Position numbers and translations under genes: made by a program
The notes under the pieces: generated by a model
Database searches by the model: none
Seen by the model: only the letters and a program-made list of their open reading frames with translations
Told to the model about the DNA's origin: nothing
Shown: one piece after another, positions 1 through 12,387 of the stretch
How positions within the stretch are numbered: the first letter of the stretch is position 1
Layout of the letters: the number at the start of each line of letters is the position of its first letter
NCBI RefSeq assembly: GCF_029227915.1
Contig: NC_079881.1
Location: forward strand, 23,909,501 to 23,973,500
Direction of reading: 5' to 3'
Source of the DNA: Hydractinia symbiolongicarpus
Taxonomy: Eukaryota > Cnidaria > Hydrozoa > Anthoathecata > Hydractiniidae
Length of the DNA stretch: 64,000 nucleotides

Positions 1-1115
1 ATTTTGGACTGTGACCTTATAAATGTGAAAGTGAGACAATTGGACTTCAAGAAATAACATTCTTCTTAATTTGACATGATTGCCGAAACTCAGCGATTAC
101 ATTGGCGCTGTGGTAGCGATTCATTTAAAAATTAAGATAAAAAATTCAGTTTTTACTGTGGGACCAATCCTAGCCGTTAGCGCGCTGAAGAAACAAAGAC
201 AGTTTCAAATACTAAATTTCACTGGTTTTCTAACGGTGTCAGTCCGTTTAAGTTACAACGGTTGGGTCACATATTCGTATCAACATGTATTTAACGATAT
301 TTTTCTCATATTACTAGGTTGCATCGCTTTTAACAGTGAAACGATTGACTCTGGGACTTAATTGAACTGATTTTGGACTGTGGCCTGATAAATGTGATAA
401 ATGGGACAATTGGACTCCAAGAAATAACATTCTTCTTAATTTGACATGATTGCCGAAACTCAGCGATTACGCTGGGCGCTGTGGTAGCGATTCATTTAAT
501 AATTAGGATAAAAAATTCAGTTTTTACTCTGGGACCAATCCTAGCCGTTAGCGCGCACTGAAATTATAGAGACAGTTTCAAAAATTCCAGTTCATTGACT
601 TTCTAACGGTTTCAATCCGTTTGAGTTACAACGGTTGTGCCACATATTCGTAGCAACATGTATTTAGCGATGTTTTTCCGCTATTACTAGGTTGCATCGC
701 TTTTAGCAGTGAAACGATTGACTGTGGGACTTAATTGAACTGATTTTGGACTGTGTCCTTATAAATGTGAAAGTGAGACAATTGGACTTCAAGAAATAAC
801 ATTCTTCTTAATTTGACATGATTGCCGAAACTCAGCGATTACATTGGCGCTGTGGTAGCGATTCATTTAAAAATTAAGATAAAAAATTCAGTTTTTACTG
901 TGGGACCAATCCTAGCCGTTAGCTCGCTGAAGAAATAAAGACAGTTTCAAATACTAAATTTCACTGGTTTTCTAACGGTGTCAGTCCGTTTAAGTTACAA
1001 CGGTTGGGTCACATATTCGTACCAACATGTATTTAACGATATTTTTCTCATATTACTAGGTTGCATCGCTTTTAACAGTGAAACGATTGACTCTGGGACT
1101 TAATTGGACTGATTT
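1..1115 (+). repeat. Dimeric HOR, 742-bp period, ~1.5 copies
   Basis: Bases 1-370 reappear at 743-1112 with few substitutions, including the shared variants caaatactaaatttcactgg and tgtatttaacgatat. The monomer between them (about 371-742) is a different variant, so the repeat unit is a dimer of 742 bp. The unit is cut by the left edge of the window, so the true number of copies is unknown. Monomers here belong to the 'left-type' set, with tgtgaaagtgagacaattgg and gataaaaaattcag, which is common in the first 20 kb. Confidence 0.85.
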
Positions 1116-2006
1116 TGGACTGTGGCCTGATAAAAGTTACAAGTGAGACAATTGCACTCCAAGAAATAACTTTCTTCTTAATTTGACATGATTGTGGGAA
1201 CTCAGCGATTACACTGGACCCTGTGGTAGCGCTTCATTTAAGAATTTAGATAAATAAGTCATTTTTACTGTGGGACCAATCCTAGCCGTTAGCACGAGCT
1301 GAAAATATAGAGACAGTTTCAAAAATTCCATTTCATTGACTTTCTAACGGTGTCAATCCGTTTGAGTTACAACGGTTGCGTCACATATTCGTACCAACAT
1401 GTATTTAGTGATTTTCTTCCGATGTTACTAAGTTGTATTGCTTTTAACAGTGAAACGATTGAGTGTGGGAATTAATAGAACTGATTCTGGACTGCGACCT
1501 TATAAATGTGATAAATGGGCCAATTGGTCTCCAAGGAATAACATTCTTCTTAATTTGACAAAGATTGCCGGAATTCATCGATTACATTAGCCTCTGTGGT
1601 AGCGCTTTATGTAAAAATTTAGATAAATAAGTCTTTTCTTACTGTGGGTCCAATCCTGGCCGTTAGTACGCGCTGAATAAATAGGAACAGTTCCAAAGAC
1701 TACATTTCATTGACTTTGTAGCGGTATAAATCCGTTTGAGTTACAACGGTTTCGTGACATATTCGTACCAACATGTATTTATTGATATTTTCCGCTATTA
1801 CTAGGTTGCATCGCTTCTAACAGTGAAACGATTGACTTTGGGACTTAATTGAACTCATTTTGGACTGTTACCTTATAAATGTGAAAGTGAAACAATTGGA
1901 CTTCAAGAAATAACATTCTTCTTAATTTGACATGATTGTCGAAACTCAGCGATTACACTGGGCGCTGTGGTAGCGATTCATTTAAAAATTAGGATAAAAA
2001 ATTTAG
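1116..2006 (+). repeat. Diverse satellite monomers, no local HOR
   Basis: About 2.4 monomers that are clearly the same family but do not repeat in tandem with their neighbours. The stretch 1116-1790 (variants gtggcctgataaaagttac, then ctgattctggactgcgacc) resembles about 2805-3480 inside the 2436-bp HOR, so it is probably a diverged relative of that unit. Nothing other than satellite is present. Confidence 0.85.
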
Positions 2007-4442
2007 TTTTTACTGTGGAACCAATCCTAGCCGTTAGCGCGCGCTGAAGAAATAGAGACAGTTTCAAATTCCACATTTCACTGACTTTCTATCGGTGTCA
2101 GTCCGTTTGAGTTACAACGGTTGTGTCACATATTCGTACCAACATGTATTTAGCGATGTTTTTTTGCTATTACTAGGTTGCTTCGCTTTTAACAGTGAAA
2201 CGATTGACTGTGGGACTTAATTGAACTAACTTTGGACTGTGACCTGATAAATGTGATAAATGAGACAATTGGACTCCAAGAAATAACATTCTTTTCATAT
2301 TGACGTGATTGCCGGAACTTAGCAATTACTTTGGGCGCTGTGGTAGCGCTTCATTTAAAAATTTAGATAAATAAGTCACCTTTACTGTGGGATCAATCCT
2401 GGCCATTATCGCGCACTGAAGAAATAGCGACAGTTTTAAAAACTAAATTTCATTGACATTCCAACGCTATCAATCCGCTTCAGTTACAACGGTTGCGTCA
2501 CATATTCGTACCAACATGTATTTAGCGATACTTTTTTGCTGTGGTAGCGCTTCATTTAAAAATTTAGATAAATAAGTCATCTTTACTGTGGGACCAATCC
2601 TGGCCATTATCGCGCGCTGAAGAAATAGCGACAGTTTTAAAAACTAATTTTCATTGACATTCCAACGCTATCAATCCGCTTCAGTTACAACGATTGCGTC
2701 ACATATTCGTACCAACATGTATTTAGCGATACTTTTCTCATATTACTAGGTTGCTTCGCTTTTAACAATGAAACGATTGACTCTGGGACTTAATTGAACT
2801 GATTTTGGACTGTGGCCTGATAAAAGTTACAAGTGAGACAATTGGACTCCAAGAAATAACTTTCTTCTTAATTTGACATGATTGTGGGAACTCAGCGATT
2901 ACACTGGACCCTGTGGTAGCGCTTCATTTAAAAATTTAGATAAATAAGTCATTTTTACTGTGGGACCAATCCTAGCCGTTAGCGCGCGCTGAAAATATAG
3001 AGACAGTTTAAAAAACTCCATTTCATTGACTTTCTAACGGTGTCAATCCGTTTGAGTTACAACGGTTGCGTCACATATTCGTACCAACATGTATTTAGTG
3101 ATTTTCTTCCGATATTACTATGTTGTTCTGCTTTTAACAGTGAAACGATTGACTGTGGGGATTAATAGAACTGATTCTGGACTGCGACCTTATAAATGTG
3201 ATAAATGAGCCAATTGGTCTCCGAGGAATGACATTCTTCTTAATTTGACAAAGAGTGCCGGAATTCATCGATTACATTAGCCTCTGTGGTAGCGCTTTAT
3301 GTAAAAATTTAGATAAATAAGTCTTTTCTTACTGTGGGTCCAATCCTGGCCGTTAGCACGCGCTGAATAAATAGGAACAGTTCCAAAGACTACATTTCAT
3401 TGACTTTCTAGCGGTATAAACCCGTTTGAGTTTTAACAGTTGCGTCACATATTCGTACCAACATGTACTTAGCGATAGTATTCGGATATTACTAGGTTGC
3501 ATCGCTTTTAACAGTGAAACGCTTGACTGTGGGACTTAATTGAACTGATTTTGGACTTTGACCATATAAATGTGATAAATGAGCCAGTTTGACTACAAGA
3601 AATAATATTCTTCTTAATTTGACATGATTGCTGGAACTCAGCGATTACACTGGGCGCTGTGGTAGCGCTTTATTAAAAAATTAAGATAAATAAGTCATTT
3701 TTTACTGTGGGACCAATCCTAGCCGTTAACGCGCGCTGAAGAAATAGAGGCAGTTTCAAATTCCACATTTCACTGACTTTCTAGCGGTGTCAGTCCGTTT
3801 GAGTTACAACGGTTGTGTCACATATTCGTACCAACATGTATTTAGCGATGTTTTTCCGCTATTACTAGGTTGCATCGCTTTTAACAGTGAAACGATTGAC
3901 TGTGGGACTTATTTGAACTGATTTTGGACTGTGACCTTATAAATGTGAAAGTGAGACAATTGGACTTGAATAAATAACATTCTTCTTAATTTCACATGAT
4001 TGCCGAAACTCAGCGATTACTTTGGCGCTGTGGTAAGGATTCATTTAAAAATTAAGATAAAAAATTCAGTTTTTACTGTGGGTCCAATCCTGGCCGTTAG
4101 CACGCGCTGAATAAATAGGAACAGTTCCAAAGACTACGTTTCATTGACTTTCTAGCGGTATAAATCCGTTTGAGTTTTAACGGTTGCGTCACATATTCGG
4201 GCCAACATGTACTTAGCGATAGTATTCGGATATTACTAGGTTGCGTCGCTTTTAACAGTGAAACGCTTGACTGTGGGACTTAATTGAACTGATTTTGGAC
4301 TTTGACCATATAAATGTGATAAATGAGCCAGTTTGACTACAAGAAATAATATTCTTCTTAATTTGACATGATTGCTGGGACTCAGCAATTACACTGGGCG
4401 CTGTGGTAGCGCTTTATTAAAAAATTAAGATAAATAAGTCAT
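2007..4442 (+). repeat. 2436-bp HOR, copy 1 (six monomers plus a 201-bp stub)
   Basis: This segment recurs with an exact offset of 2436 bp. Landmark positions 2127, 2499, 2700, 3072, 3446, 3819 and 4190 map to 4563, 4935, 5136, 5508, 5882, 6255 and 6626. The first roughly 500 bp differ from copy 2 at several sites; the remainder looks virtually identical, down to rare variants such as attcgggccaac near 4195 and 6631. The left edge is set where the match with 4443 onward begins; upstream of about 2006 the two sequences differ. Confidence 0.93.
2500..2700 (+). repeat. Truncated 201-bp monomer (copy 1)
   Basis: The landmark interval 2499-2700 is 201 bp instead of 372. At 2531-2545 the sequence jumps from the gcgatactttttt region directly to gctgtggtagcg, skipping about 171 bp that normally run from the ttactagg block to the gattacactgg block. 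A neighbouring monomer carries tttttgctattac at the left break site and every monomer has gcgctgtgg at the right, so the join could have occurred at a shared gct. Confidence 0.93.
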
Positions 4443-6878
4443 TTTTTACTGTGGGACCAATCCTAGCCGTTAGCGCGCGCTGAAGAAATAGAGACAGTTT
4501 CAAATTCCACATTTCACTGACTTTCTAGCGGTGTCAGTTCGTTTGAGTTACAACGGTTGTGTCACATATTCGTACCAACATGTATTTAGCGATGTTTTTT
4601 TGCTATTACTAGGTTGCATCGCTTTTAACAGTGAAACGATTGACTGTGGGACTTAATTGAACTAACTTTGGACTGTGACCTGATAAATGTGATAAATGAG
4701 ACAATTGGACTCCAAGAAATAACATTCTTTTTATTATGACGTGATTGCCGGAACTTAGCGATTACATTGGGCGCTGTGGTAGCGCTTCATTTAAAAATTT
4801 AGATAAATAAGTCACATTTACTGTGGGACCAATCCTGGTCATTATCGCGCTCTATAGAAATAGCGACAGTTTTAAAAACTAAATTTCATTGACATTCCAA
4901 CGCTATCAATCCGCTTCAGTTACAACGGTTGCGTCACATATTCGCACCAACATGTATTTAGCGATACTTTTTTGCTGTGGTAGCGCTTCATTTAAAAATT
5001 TAGATAAATAAGTCATCTTTACTGTGGGACCAATCCTGGCCATTATCGCGCGCTGAAGAAATAGCGACAGTTTTAAAAACTAATTTTCATTGACATTCCA
5101 ACGCTATCAATCCGCTTCAGTTACAACGATTGCGTCACATATTCGTACCAACATGTATTTAGCGATACTTTTCTCATATTACTAGGTTGCTTCGCTTTTA
5201 ACAATGAAACGATTGACTCTGGGACTTAATTGAACTGATTTTGGACTGTGGCCTGATAAAAGTTACAAGTGAGACAATTGGACTCCAAGAAATAACTTTC
5301 TTCTTAATTTGACATGATTGTGGGAACTCAGCGATTACACTGGACCCTGTGGTAGCGCTTCATTTAAAAATTTAGATAAATAAGTCATTTTTACTGTGGG
5401 ACCAATCCTAGCCGTTAGCGCGCGCTGAAAATATAGAGACAGTTTAAAAAACTCCATTTCATTGACTTTCTAACGGTGTCAATCCGTTTGAGTTACAACG
5501 GTTGCGTCACATATTCGTACCAACATGTATTTAGTGATTTTCTTCCGATATTACTATGTTGTTCTGCTTTTAACAGTGAAACGATTGACTGTGGGGATTA
5601 ATAGAACTGATTCTGGACTGCGACCTTATAAATGTGATAAATGAGCCAATTGGTCTCCGAGGAATGACATTCTTCTTAATTTGACAAAGAGTGCCGGAAT
5701 TCATCGATTACATTAGCCTCTGTGGTAGCGCTTTATGTAAAAATTTAGATAAATAAGTCTTTTCTTACTGTGGGTCCAATCCTGGCCGTTAGCACGCGCT
5801 GAATAAATAGGAACAGTTCCAAAGACTACATTTCATTGACTTTCTAGCGGTATAAACCCGTTTGAGTTTTAACAGTTGCGTCACATATTCGTACCAACAT
5901 GTACTTAGCGATAGTATTCGGATATTACTAGGTTGCATCGCTTTTAACAGTGAAACGCTTGACTGTGGGACTTAATTGAACTGATTTTGGACTTTGACCA
6001 TATAAATGTGATAAATGAGCCAGTTTGACTACAAGAAATAATATTCTTCTTAATTTGACATGATTGCTGGAACTCAGCGATTACACTGGGCGCTGTGGTA
6101 GCGCTTTATTAAAAAATTAAGATAAATAAGTCATTTTTTACTGTGGGACCAATCCTAGCCGTTAACGCGCGCTGAAGAAATAGAGGCAGTTTCAAATTCC
6201 ACATTTCACTGACTTTCTAGCGGTGTCAGTCCGTTTGAGTTACAACGGTTGTGTCACATATTCGTACCAACATGTATTTAGCGATGTTTTTCCGCTATTA
6301 CTAGGTTGCATCGCTTTTAACAGTGAAACGATTGACTGTGGGACTTATTTGAACTGATTTTGGACTGTGACCTTATAAATGTGAAAGTGAGACAATTGGA
6401 CTTGAATAAATAACATTCTTCTTAATTTCACATGATTGCCGAAACTCAGCGATTACTTTGGCGCTGTGGTAAGGATTCATTTAAAAATTAAGATAAAAAA
6501 TTCAGTTTTTACTGTGGGTCCAATCCTGGCCGTTAGCACGCGCTGAATAAATAGGAACAGTTCCAAAGACTACGTTTCATTGACTTTCTAGCGGTATAAA
6601 TCCGTTTGAGTTTTAACGGTTGCGTCACATATTCGGGCCAACATGTACTTAGCGATAGTATTCGGATATTACTAGGTTGCGTCGCTTTTAACAGTGAAAC
6701 GCTTGACTGTGGGACTTAATTGAACTGATTTTGGACTTTGACCATATAAATGTGATAAATGAGCCAGTTTGACTACAAGAAATAATATTCTTCTTAATTT
6801 GACATGATTGCTGGGACTCAGCAATTACACTGGGCGCTGTGGTAGCGCTTTATTAAAAAATTAAGATAAATAAGTCAT
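4443..6878 (+). repeat. 2436-bp HOR, copy 2
   Basis: Tandem copy of 2007-4442, with seven landmarks from 4563 to 6626 in the same order and spacing (372, 201, 372, 374, 373, 371). Its first part matches copy 3 better than copy 1: both carry ttctttttattatgacg and tcgcgctctatag, where copy 1 has ttcttttcatattgacg and tcgcgcactga. This suggests copies 2 and 3 share a more recent exchange there. Confidence 0.93.
4936..5136 (+). repeat. Truncated 201-bp monomer (copy 2)
   Basis: The same junction as at 2531-2545 reappears at 4967-4981, exactly 2436 bp downstream, with the same 201-bp interval. The shared breakpoint shows that the deletion happened once and was then amplified with the whole unit. 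Confidence 0.93.
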
Positions 6879-7490
6879 TTTTTACTGTGGGACCAATCCT
6901 AGCCGTTAGCGCGCGCTGAAGAAATAGAGACAGTTTCAAATTCCACATTTCACTGACTTTCTAGCGGTGTCAGTTCGTTTGAGTTACAACGGTTGTGTCA
7001 CATATTCGTACCAACATGTATTTAGCGATGTTTTTTTGCTATTACTAGGTTGCATCGCTTTTAACAGTGAAACGATTGACTGTGGGACTTAATTGAACTA
7101 ACTTTGGACTGTGACCTGATAAATGTGATAAATGAGACAATTGGACTCCAAGAAATAACATTCTTTTTATTATGACGTGATTGCCGGAACTTAGCGATTA
7201 CATTGGGCGCTGTGGTAGCGCTTCATTTAAAAATTTAGATAAATAAGTCACATTTACTGTGGGACCAATCCTGGTCATTATCGCGCTCTATAGAAATAGC
7301 GACAGTTTTAAAAACTAAATTTCATTGACATTCCAACGCTATCAATCCGCTTCAGTTACAACGGTTGCGTCACATATTCGTACCAACATGTATTTAGCGA
7401 TACTTTTTTGCTGTGGTAGCGCTTCATTTAAAAATTTAGATAAATAAGTCATCTTTACTGTGGGACCAATCCTGGCCATTATCGCGCGCT
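6879..7490 (+). repeat. 2436-bp HOR, partial copy 3
   Basis: The match with copy 2 continues through landmarks 6999 and 7371 and into the 201-bp stub. It then breaks down around 7490, where copy 2 reads gaagaaatagcgacag and this copy reads gaaaaagtagcgacgg. The copy is therefore incomplete, about one quarter of a unit, and ends inside a monomer. Confidence 0.88.
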
Positions 7491-7572
7491 GAAAAAGTAG
7501 CGACGGTTTTAAAAACTAAATTTCATTGACATTCCAACGCTAACAATCCGCTTCAGTTACAACGGTTGCGTC
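7372..7572 (+). repeat. Truncated 201-bp monomer (copy 3)
   Basis: Third occurrence of the same internal deletion, with the junction at 7403-7417 and again 2436 bp from the previous one. It lies in the partial third copy of the HOR. Confidence 0.92.
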
Positions 7573-10169
7573 ACATATTCGTACCAACATGTATTTAGCG
7601 ATACTTTTCTCATATTACTAGGTTGCTTCGCTTATAACAGTGAAACGATTGACTCTCGGACTTAATTGAACTGATTTTGGACTGCGACCTTATAAATGTG
7701 ATAAATGAGCCAATTGGTCTCCAAGGAATAACATTCTTCTTAATTTGACAAAGATTGCCGGAATTCATCGATTACATTAGCCTCTGTGGTATCGCTTTAT
7801 GTAAAAATTTAGATAAATAAGTATTTTCTTACTGTGGGTCCAATCCTGGCCGTTAGCACGCACTGAATAAATAGGAACAGTTCCAAAGACAACATTTCAT
7901 TGACTTTCTAGCGGTATGAATCCGTTTGAGTTTTAACAGTTGCGTCACATATTCGTACCAACATGTACTTAGCGATAGTATTCGGATATTACTAGGTTGC
8001 ATCGCTTTTAACAGTGAAACGCTTGGCTGTGGGACTTAATTGAACTGATTTTGGACTTTGACCAAGTAAATGTGATAAATGAGCCAGTTTGACTACAAGA
8101 AATAACATTCTTCCTAATTTGACATGATTGCTGGAACTCAGCGATTACACTGGCGTTGTGGTAGCGCTTTATTAAAAAATTAAGATAAATAAGTCATTTT
8201 TTACTGTGGGACCAATCCTAGCCGTTAGCGCGCGCTGAAGAAATAGAGGCAGTTTCAAATTCCACATTTCACTGACTTTCTAGCGGTGTCAGTCCGTTTT
8301 AGTTACAACAGTTGTGTCACATATTCGTACCAACATGTATTTAGCGATGTTTTTCCGCTATTACTAGGTTGCATCGCTTTTAACAGTGAAACGATTGACT
8401 GTGGGACTTATTTGAACTGATTTTGGACTGTGACCTTATAAATGTGAAAGTGAGACAATTGGACTTGAATAAATAGCATTCTTCTTAATTTGACATGATT
8501 GCCGAAACTCAACGATTACATTGGCGCTGTGGTAACGATTCATTTAAAAATTAAGATAAAAAATTCAGTTTTTACTGTGGGACCAATCCTGTCCGTTAGC
8601 GCGCGCTGAATAAATAGGAACAGTTTAAAAGACTACATTTCATTGATTTTCTGGCGGTATGAATCCGTTTGAGTTACAACGGTTGCGTCACATATTTGTA
8701 CCAACGTGCATTTGGCGATAGTATTCGGATATTACTAGGTTGCATCGCTTTTAACAGTGAAACGTTTGACTGTGGAATTAATTGAACTGACTTTAAACTT
8801 TGACCTTATAAATGTGATAAATGAGCCAGTTTGACTCCAAGAAATAACATTCTTCTTAATTTGACATGATTGTGGGAACTCAGCGATTACACTGGACCCT
8901 GTGGTAGCGCTTCATTTAAAAATTTAGATAAATAAGTCATTTTTACTGTGGGACCAATCTTAGCCGTTATCTCGCGCTGAAGAAAAAGAGACAGTTTCAA
9001 AAACTACATTTCATTTACTTTCTAACGGCGTCAATGCGTTTGAGTTACAACGGTTGCGTCACATATTCGTACCAACATGTATTTAGCGATATTTTTCCGC
9101 TATTACTAGGTTGTATCGCTTTTAACAGTGAAACGATTGACTGTGGGACTTAATTGAACTCATTTTGGACTGTGACCTTATAAATGTGAAAGTGAGACAA
9201 TTGGACTTCAAGAAATAACATTCTTCTTAATTTGAAATGATTGCCGAAACTCAGCGATTACACTGGGCGCTGTGGTAGCGATTCATTTAAAAATTAGGAG
9301 AAAAAGTTCAGTTTTTACTGTGGGACCAATTCTAGCCGTTAGCGCGCGCTGAAGAAATAGAGACAGTTTCAAATACTACGTTTCACTGACTTTCTAACGG
9401 TGTCAGTCCGTTTAAGTTACAACGGTTCTGTCACATATTCGTACCAACATGTATTTAGCGATACTTTTCTCATATTACTAGGTTGCATCGCTTTTAACAG
9501 TGAAACGATTGACTCTGGGACTTAATTGAACTGATTTTGGACTGTGGCCTAATAAAAGTTACAAGTGAGACAATTGGACACCAAGAAAAAACATTCTTCT
9601 TAATTTGACATGATTGTGGGAACTCAGCGATTACATTGGACGCTGTGGTAGCGCTTCATTTAAAAATTAAGATGAATAAGTCATTTTTTACTGTGGGACC
9701 AATCCTAGCCGTTAGCGCGCGCTGAAGAAATAGTGGCAGTTTCAAATTCCACATTTCACTGACTTTCTAGCGGCGTCAGTCCGTTTGAGTTACAACGGTT
9801 GTGTCACATATTCGTACCAACATGTATTTAGCGATGTTTTTCCGCTATTACTAGGTTACATCGCTTTTAACAGTGAAACGATTGACTGTGGGACTTAATT
9901 GAACTGATTTTGGTGTGTGACCTTATAAAAATGAAAGTGAGACAATTGGACTTCAAGAAATAACATTCTTCTCAATTTGACATGATTGCCGAAACTCAGC
10001 GATTACATTGGCGCTGTGGTAGCGATTCATTTAAAAATTAAGATAAAAAATTCAGTTTTTACTGTGGGTCCAATCCTGGCCGTTAGCACGCGCTGAATAA
10101 ATAGGAACAGTTCCAAAGACTACATGTCATTGACTTTCTAGCGGTATAAATCCGTTTGAGTTTTAACGG
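7491..10169 (+). repeat. Diverse satellite monomers
   Basis: About seven monomers (landmarks 7572-9805, spacing 371-374) with no clean tandem period of their own. The part 7680-8420 is a diverged relative of about 5616-6356 in the 2436-bp HOR (ctgcgacctt, then cggatattactagg, then gactacaag). Later monomers are a mixture of left-type variants. No genes or foreign insertions are seen. Confidence 0.88.
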
Positions 10170-12387
10170 TTGCGTCACATATTTGTGCCAACATGTACTT
10201 AGCGATAGTATTCTGATATTACTAGGTTGCGTCGCTTTTAACAGTGAAACGCTTGACTGTGGGACTTAATTGAACTGATTTTGGACTTTGACCATATAAA
10301 TGTGATAAATGAGCCAGTTTGACTACAAGAAATAACATTCTTCTTAATGTGACATGATTGCTGGGACTCAGCGATTACACTGGGCGCTGTGTTAGCGTTT
10401 TATTTAAAAAAATTAAGATAAATATGTCTTTTTTTACTGTGGGACCAATCCTAGCTGTTAGTTCGCGCGGAAGAAATAGAGACAGTTTCAAAAACTACAT
10501 TTCATTGACTTTCTAACGGTGTCAATCCGTTTGAGTTACAACAGTTACGTCACATATTCGTACCAACATGTATTTAGTGATTTTCTTCCGATATTACTAG
10601 GTTAACGATTAACTCTGGGACTTAATTGAACTGATTTTGGACTGTGACCTTACAAATTTTACAAGTGAGACAATTGGACTCCAAGAATTAACATTCTTTT
10701 TTATTTGACATGATTGTGGGAACTCAGCGATAACACTGGACCCTGTGGTAGCGATTCATTTAAAAATTAGGATAAAAAGTTCAGTTTTTACTGTGGGACA
10801 AATCCTAGCCGTTAGCGCGCGCAGAAGGAATAGAGACAGTTTCAAATACTACGTTTCACTGACTTTCTAACGGTGTCAGTCCGTTTAAGTTACAACGGTT
10901 CTGTCACATATTCGTACCAACATGTATTCAGCGATATTTTACTGATATTACTAGGTTGCATCGCTTTTAACAGTGAAACGATTGACTGTGGGACTTAATT
11001 GATGTAACTTTGGACCGTGACCTGATAAATGTAATAAATGAGACAATTGGTCTCCAAGAAATAACATTCTTCTTAATTTAACATGAATGCCGGATTCAGC
11101 CATTACACTGTGCGCTGTGGTAGCGCTTCATTTAAAAATTTAGATAAATAAGTCATTCTTTACTGTGGGACCAATCCTAGGCGCTATCGCGTGCTGAAAA
11201 AGTAGCGACAGTTTCAAAAACTACATCTCACTGACTTTCTAACGGTGTCAGTCCGTCTGAGTTACAACGGTTGGGTCACATATTCGTACCAACATGTATT
11301 TAGCGATATTTTTCTGATATTACTAGGTTGCATCGCTTTTAACAGTGTAACGATGGACTGTGGGATTTAATTGAATCAACTTTGGACTGTGACCTGATCA
11401 ATGTGATGAATAAGGCAATTGGACTCCAAGAAGTAACATTCTTTTTAAATTGACGTGATTGCTGGAACTTAGCGATTACATTGGGCGCTGTGGTAGCGCT
11501 TCATTTAACAATTTAGATAAATAAGTCATCTTTACTGTGGGACCAATCCTGGCCGTTATCGCGCGCTGAAGAAATAGCGACAGTTTCAAAAACTAAATTT
11601 CATTGACTTTCTAACGCTATCATTCCGCTTCAGTTACAACGGTTGCGTCACATATTCGTACCAACATGTATTCAGCGATACTTTTCTCATATTACTAGGT
11701 TGGATCGCTTTTAACAGTGAAACGATTGACTCTGGAACTTAATTGAACTGATTTTGGACTGTGGCCTGATAAAAGTTACAAGTGAGACAATTGGACTCCA
11801 AGAAATAACATTCTTCTTAATTTGACATGATTGTGGGAACTCAACGATTACACTGGACCCTGTGGTAGTGCTTCATTAAAAAATTTAGATAAATAAGTCT
11901 ATTTTACTGTGGGACCAATCCTAGCCGTTAGCGCGCGCTGAAAATATAGAGACAGTTTCAAAAATTCCATTTCATTGACTTTCTAATGATGTCAATCCGT
12001 TTGAGTTACAACGGTTGAGTCACATATTCGTACCAACATATATTTAGTGATTTTCTTCCGATATTACTAAGTTGTATTTCTTTTAGCAGTGAAACGATTG
12101 ACTGTGGGAATTAATAGAACTGATTCTGGACTGCGACCTGATAAATGGGATAAATGAGACAATTGGACTCCAAGGAATAAGATTCTTCTAAATTTGACAT
12201 GATTACTGGAATTCAGCGATTACATTAGGCTCTGCGGTAGCGCTTTATTTAAGAATTTAGATAAATAAGCCTTTTTTTACTGTGAGACCAATCCTGTCCG
12301 TTAGAACGCGCTGAATAAATAGGAACAGTTTAAAAGGCTACATTTCATTGACTTTCTGGCGGTATGAATCCGTTTGAGTTACAACGG
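10170..12387 (+). repeat. 2218-bp hexameric HOR, copy 1
   Basis: Landmarks 10176, 10551, 10905, 11277, 11649 and 12021 recur at 12394, 12769, 13123, 13495, 13867 and 14239, a constant offset of 2218 bp. The copies share rare variants: tgtgttagcgttttattt, the 19-bp deletion at 10601, acaaattttacaag, gaagg at 10825, and gtgtaacgatggactg. Only scattered substitutions separate the two copies. The left boundary lies where the preceding monomer switches to agtattctgatatt. Confidence 0.93.
10591..10612 (+). other. 19-bp internal deletion scar in a monomer (copy 1)
   Basis: The normal order ttactaggttgcatcgc, tttaacagtga, aacgatt is collapsed to ttactaggtt joined directly to aacgatt. This removes about 19 bp and shortens the landmark interval to 354 bp (10551-10905). 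The related monomer at 14984-15356 is intact, so this is a deletion in a derived copy. Confidence 0.88.

Noticed and set aside
268-290. CENP-B-box-like match in ttcgtaccaacatgtat
   Set aside because: It shares ttcg and the a five bases later with the mammalian CENP-B box, but lacks the cggg part. A match at only some core positions is expected by chance.
80-361. Forward open frame of 93 codons
   Set aside because: It spans three quarters of an ordinary monomer. The equivalent frame is broken in most other monomers and shows no protein-like features.
2520-2545. Transposon insertion at the irregular 201-bp unit
   Set aside because: There is no added sequence, no terminal repeats and no target-site duplication. 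The unit is explained by deletion between gct words.
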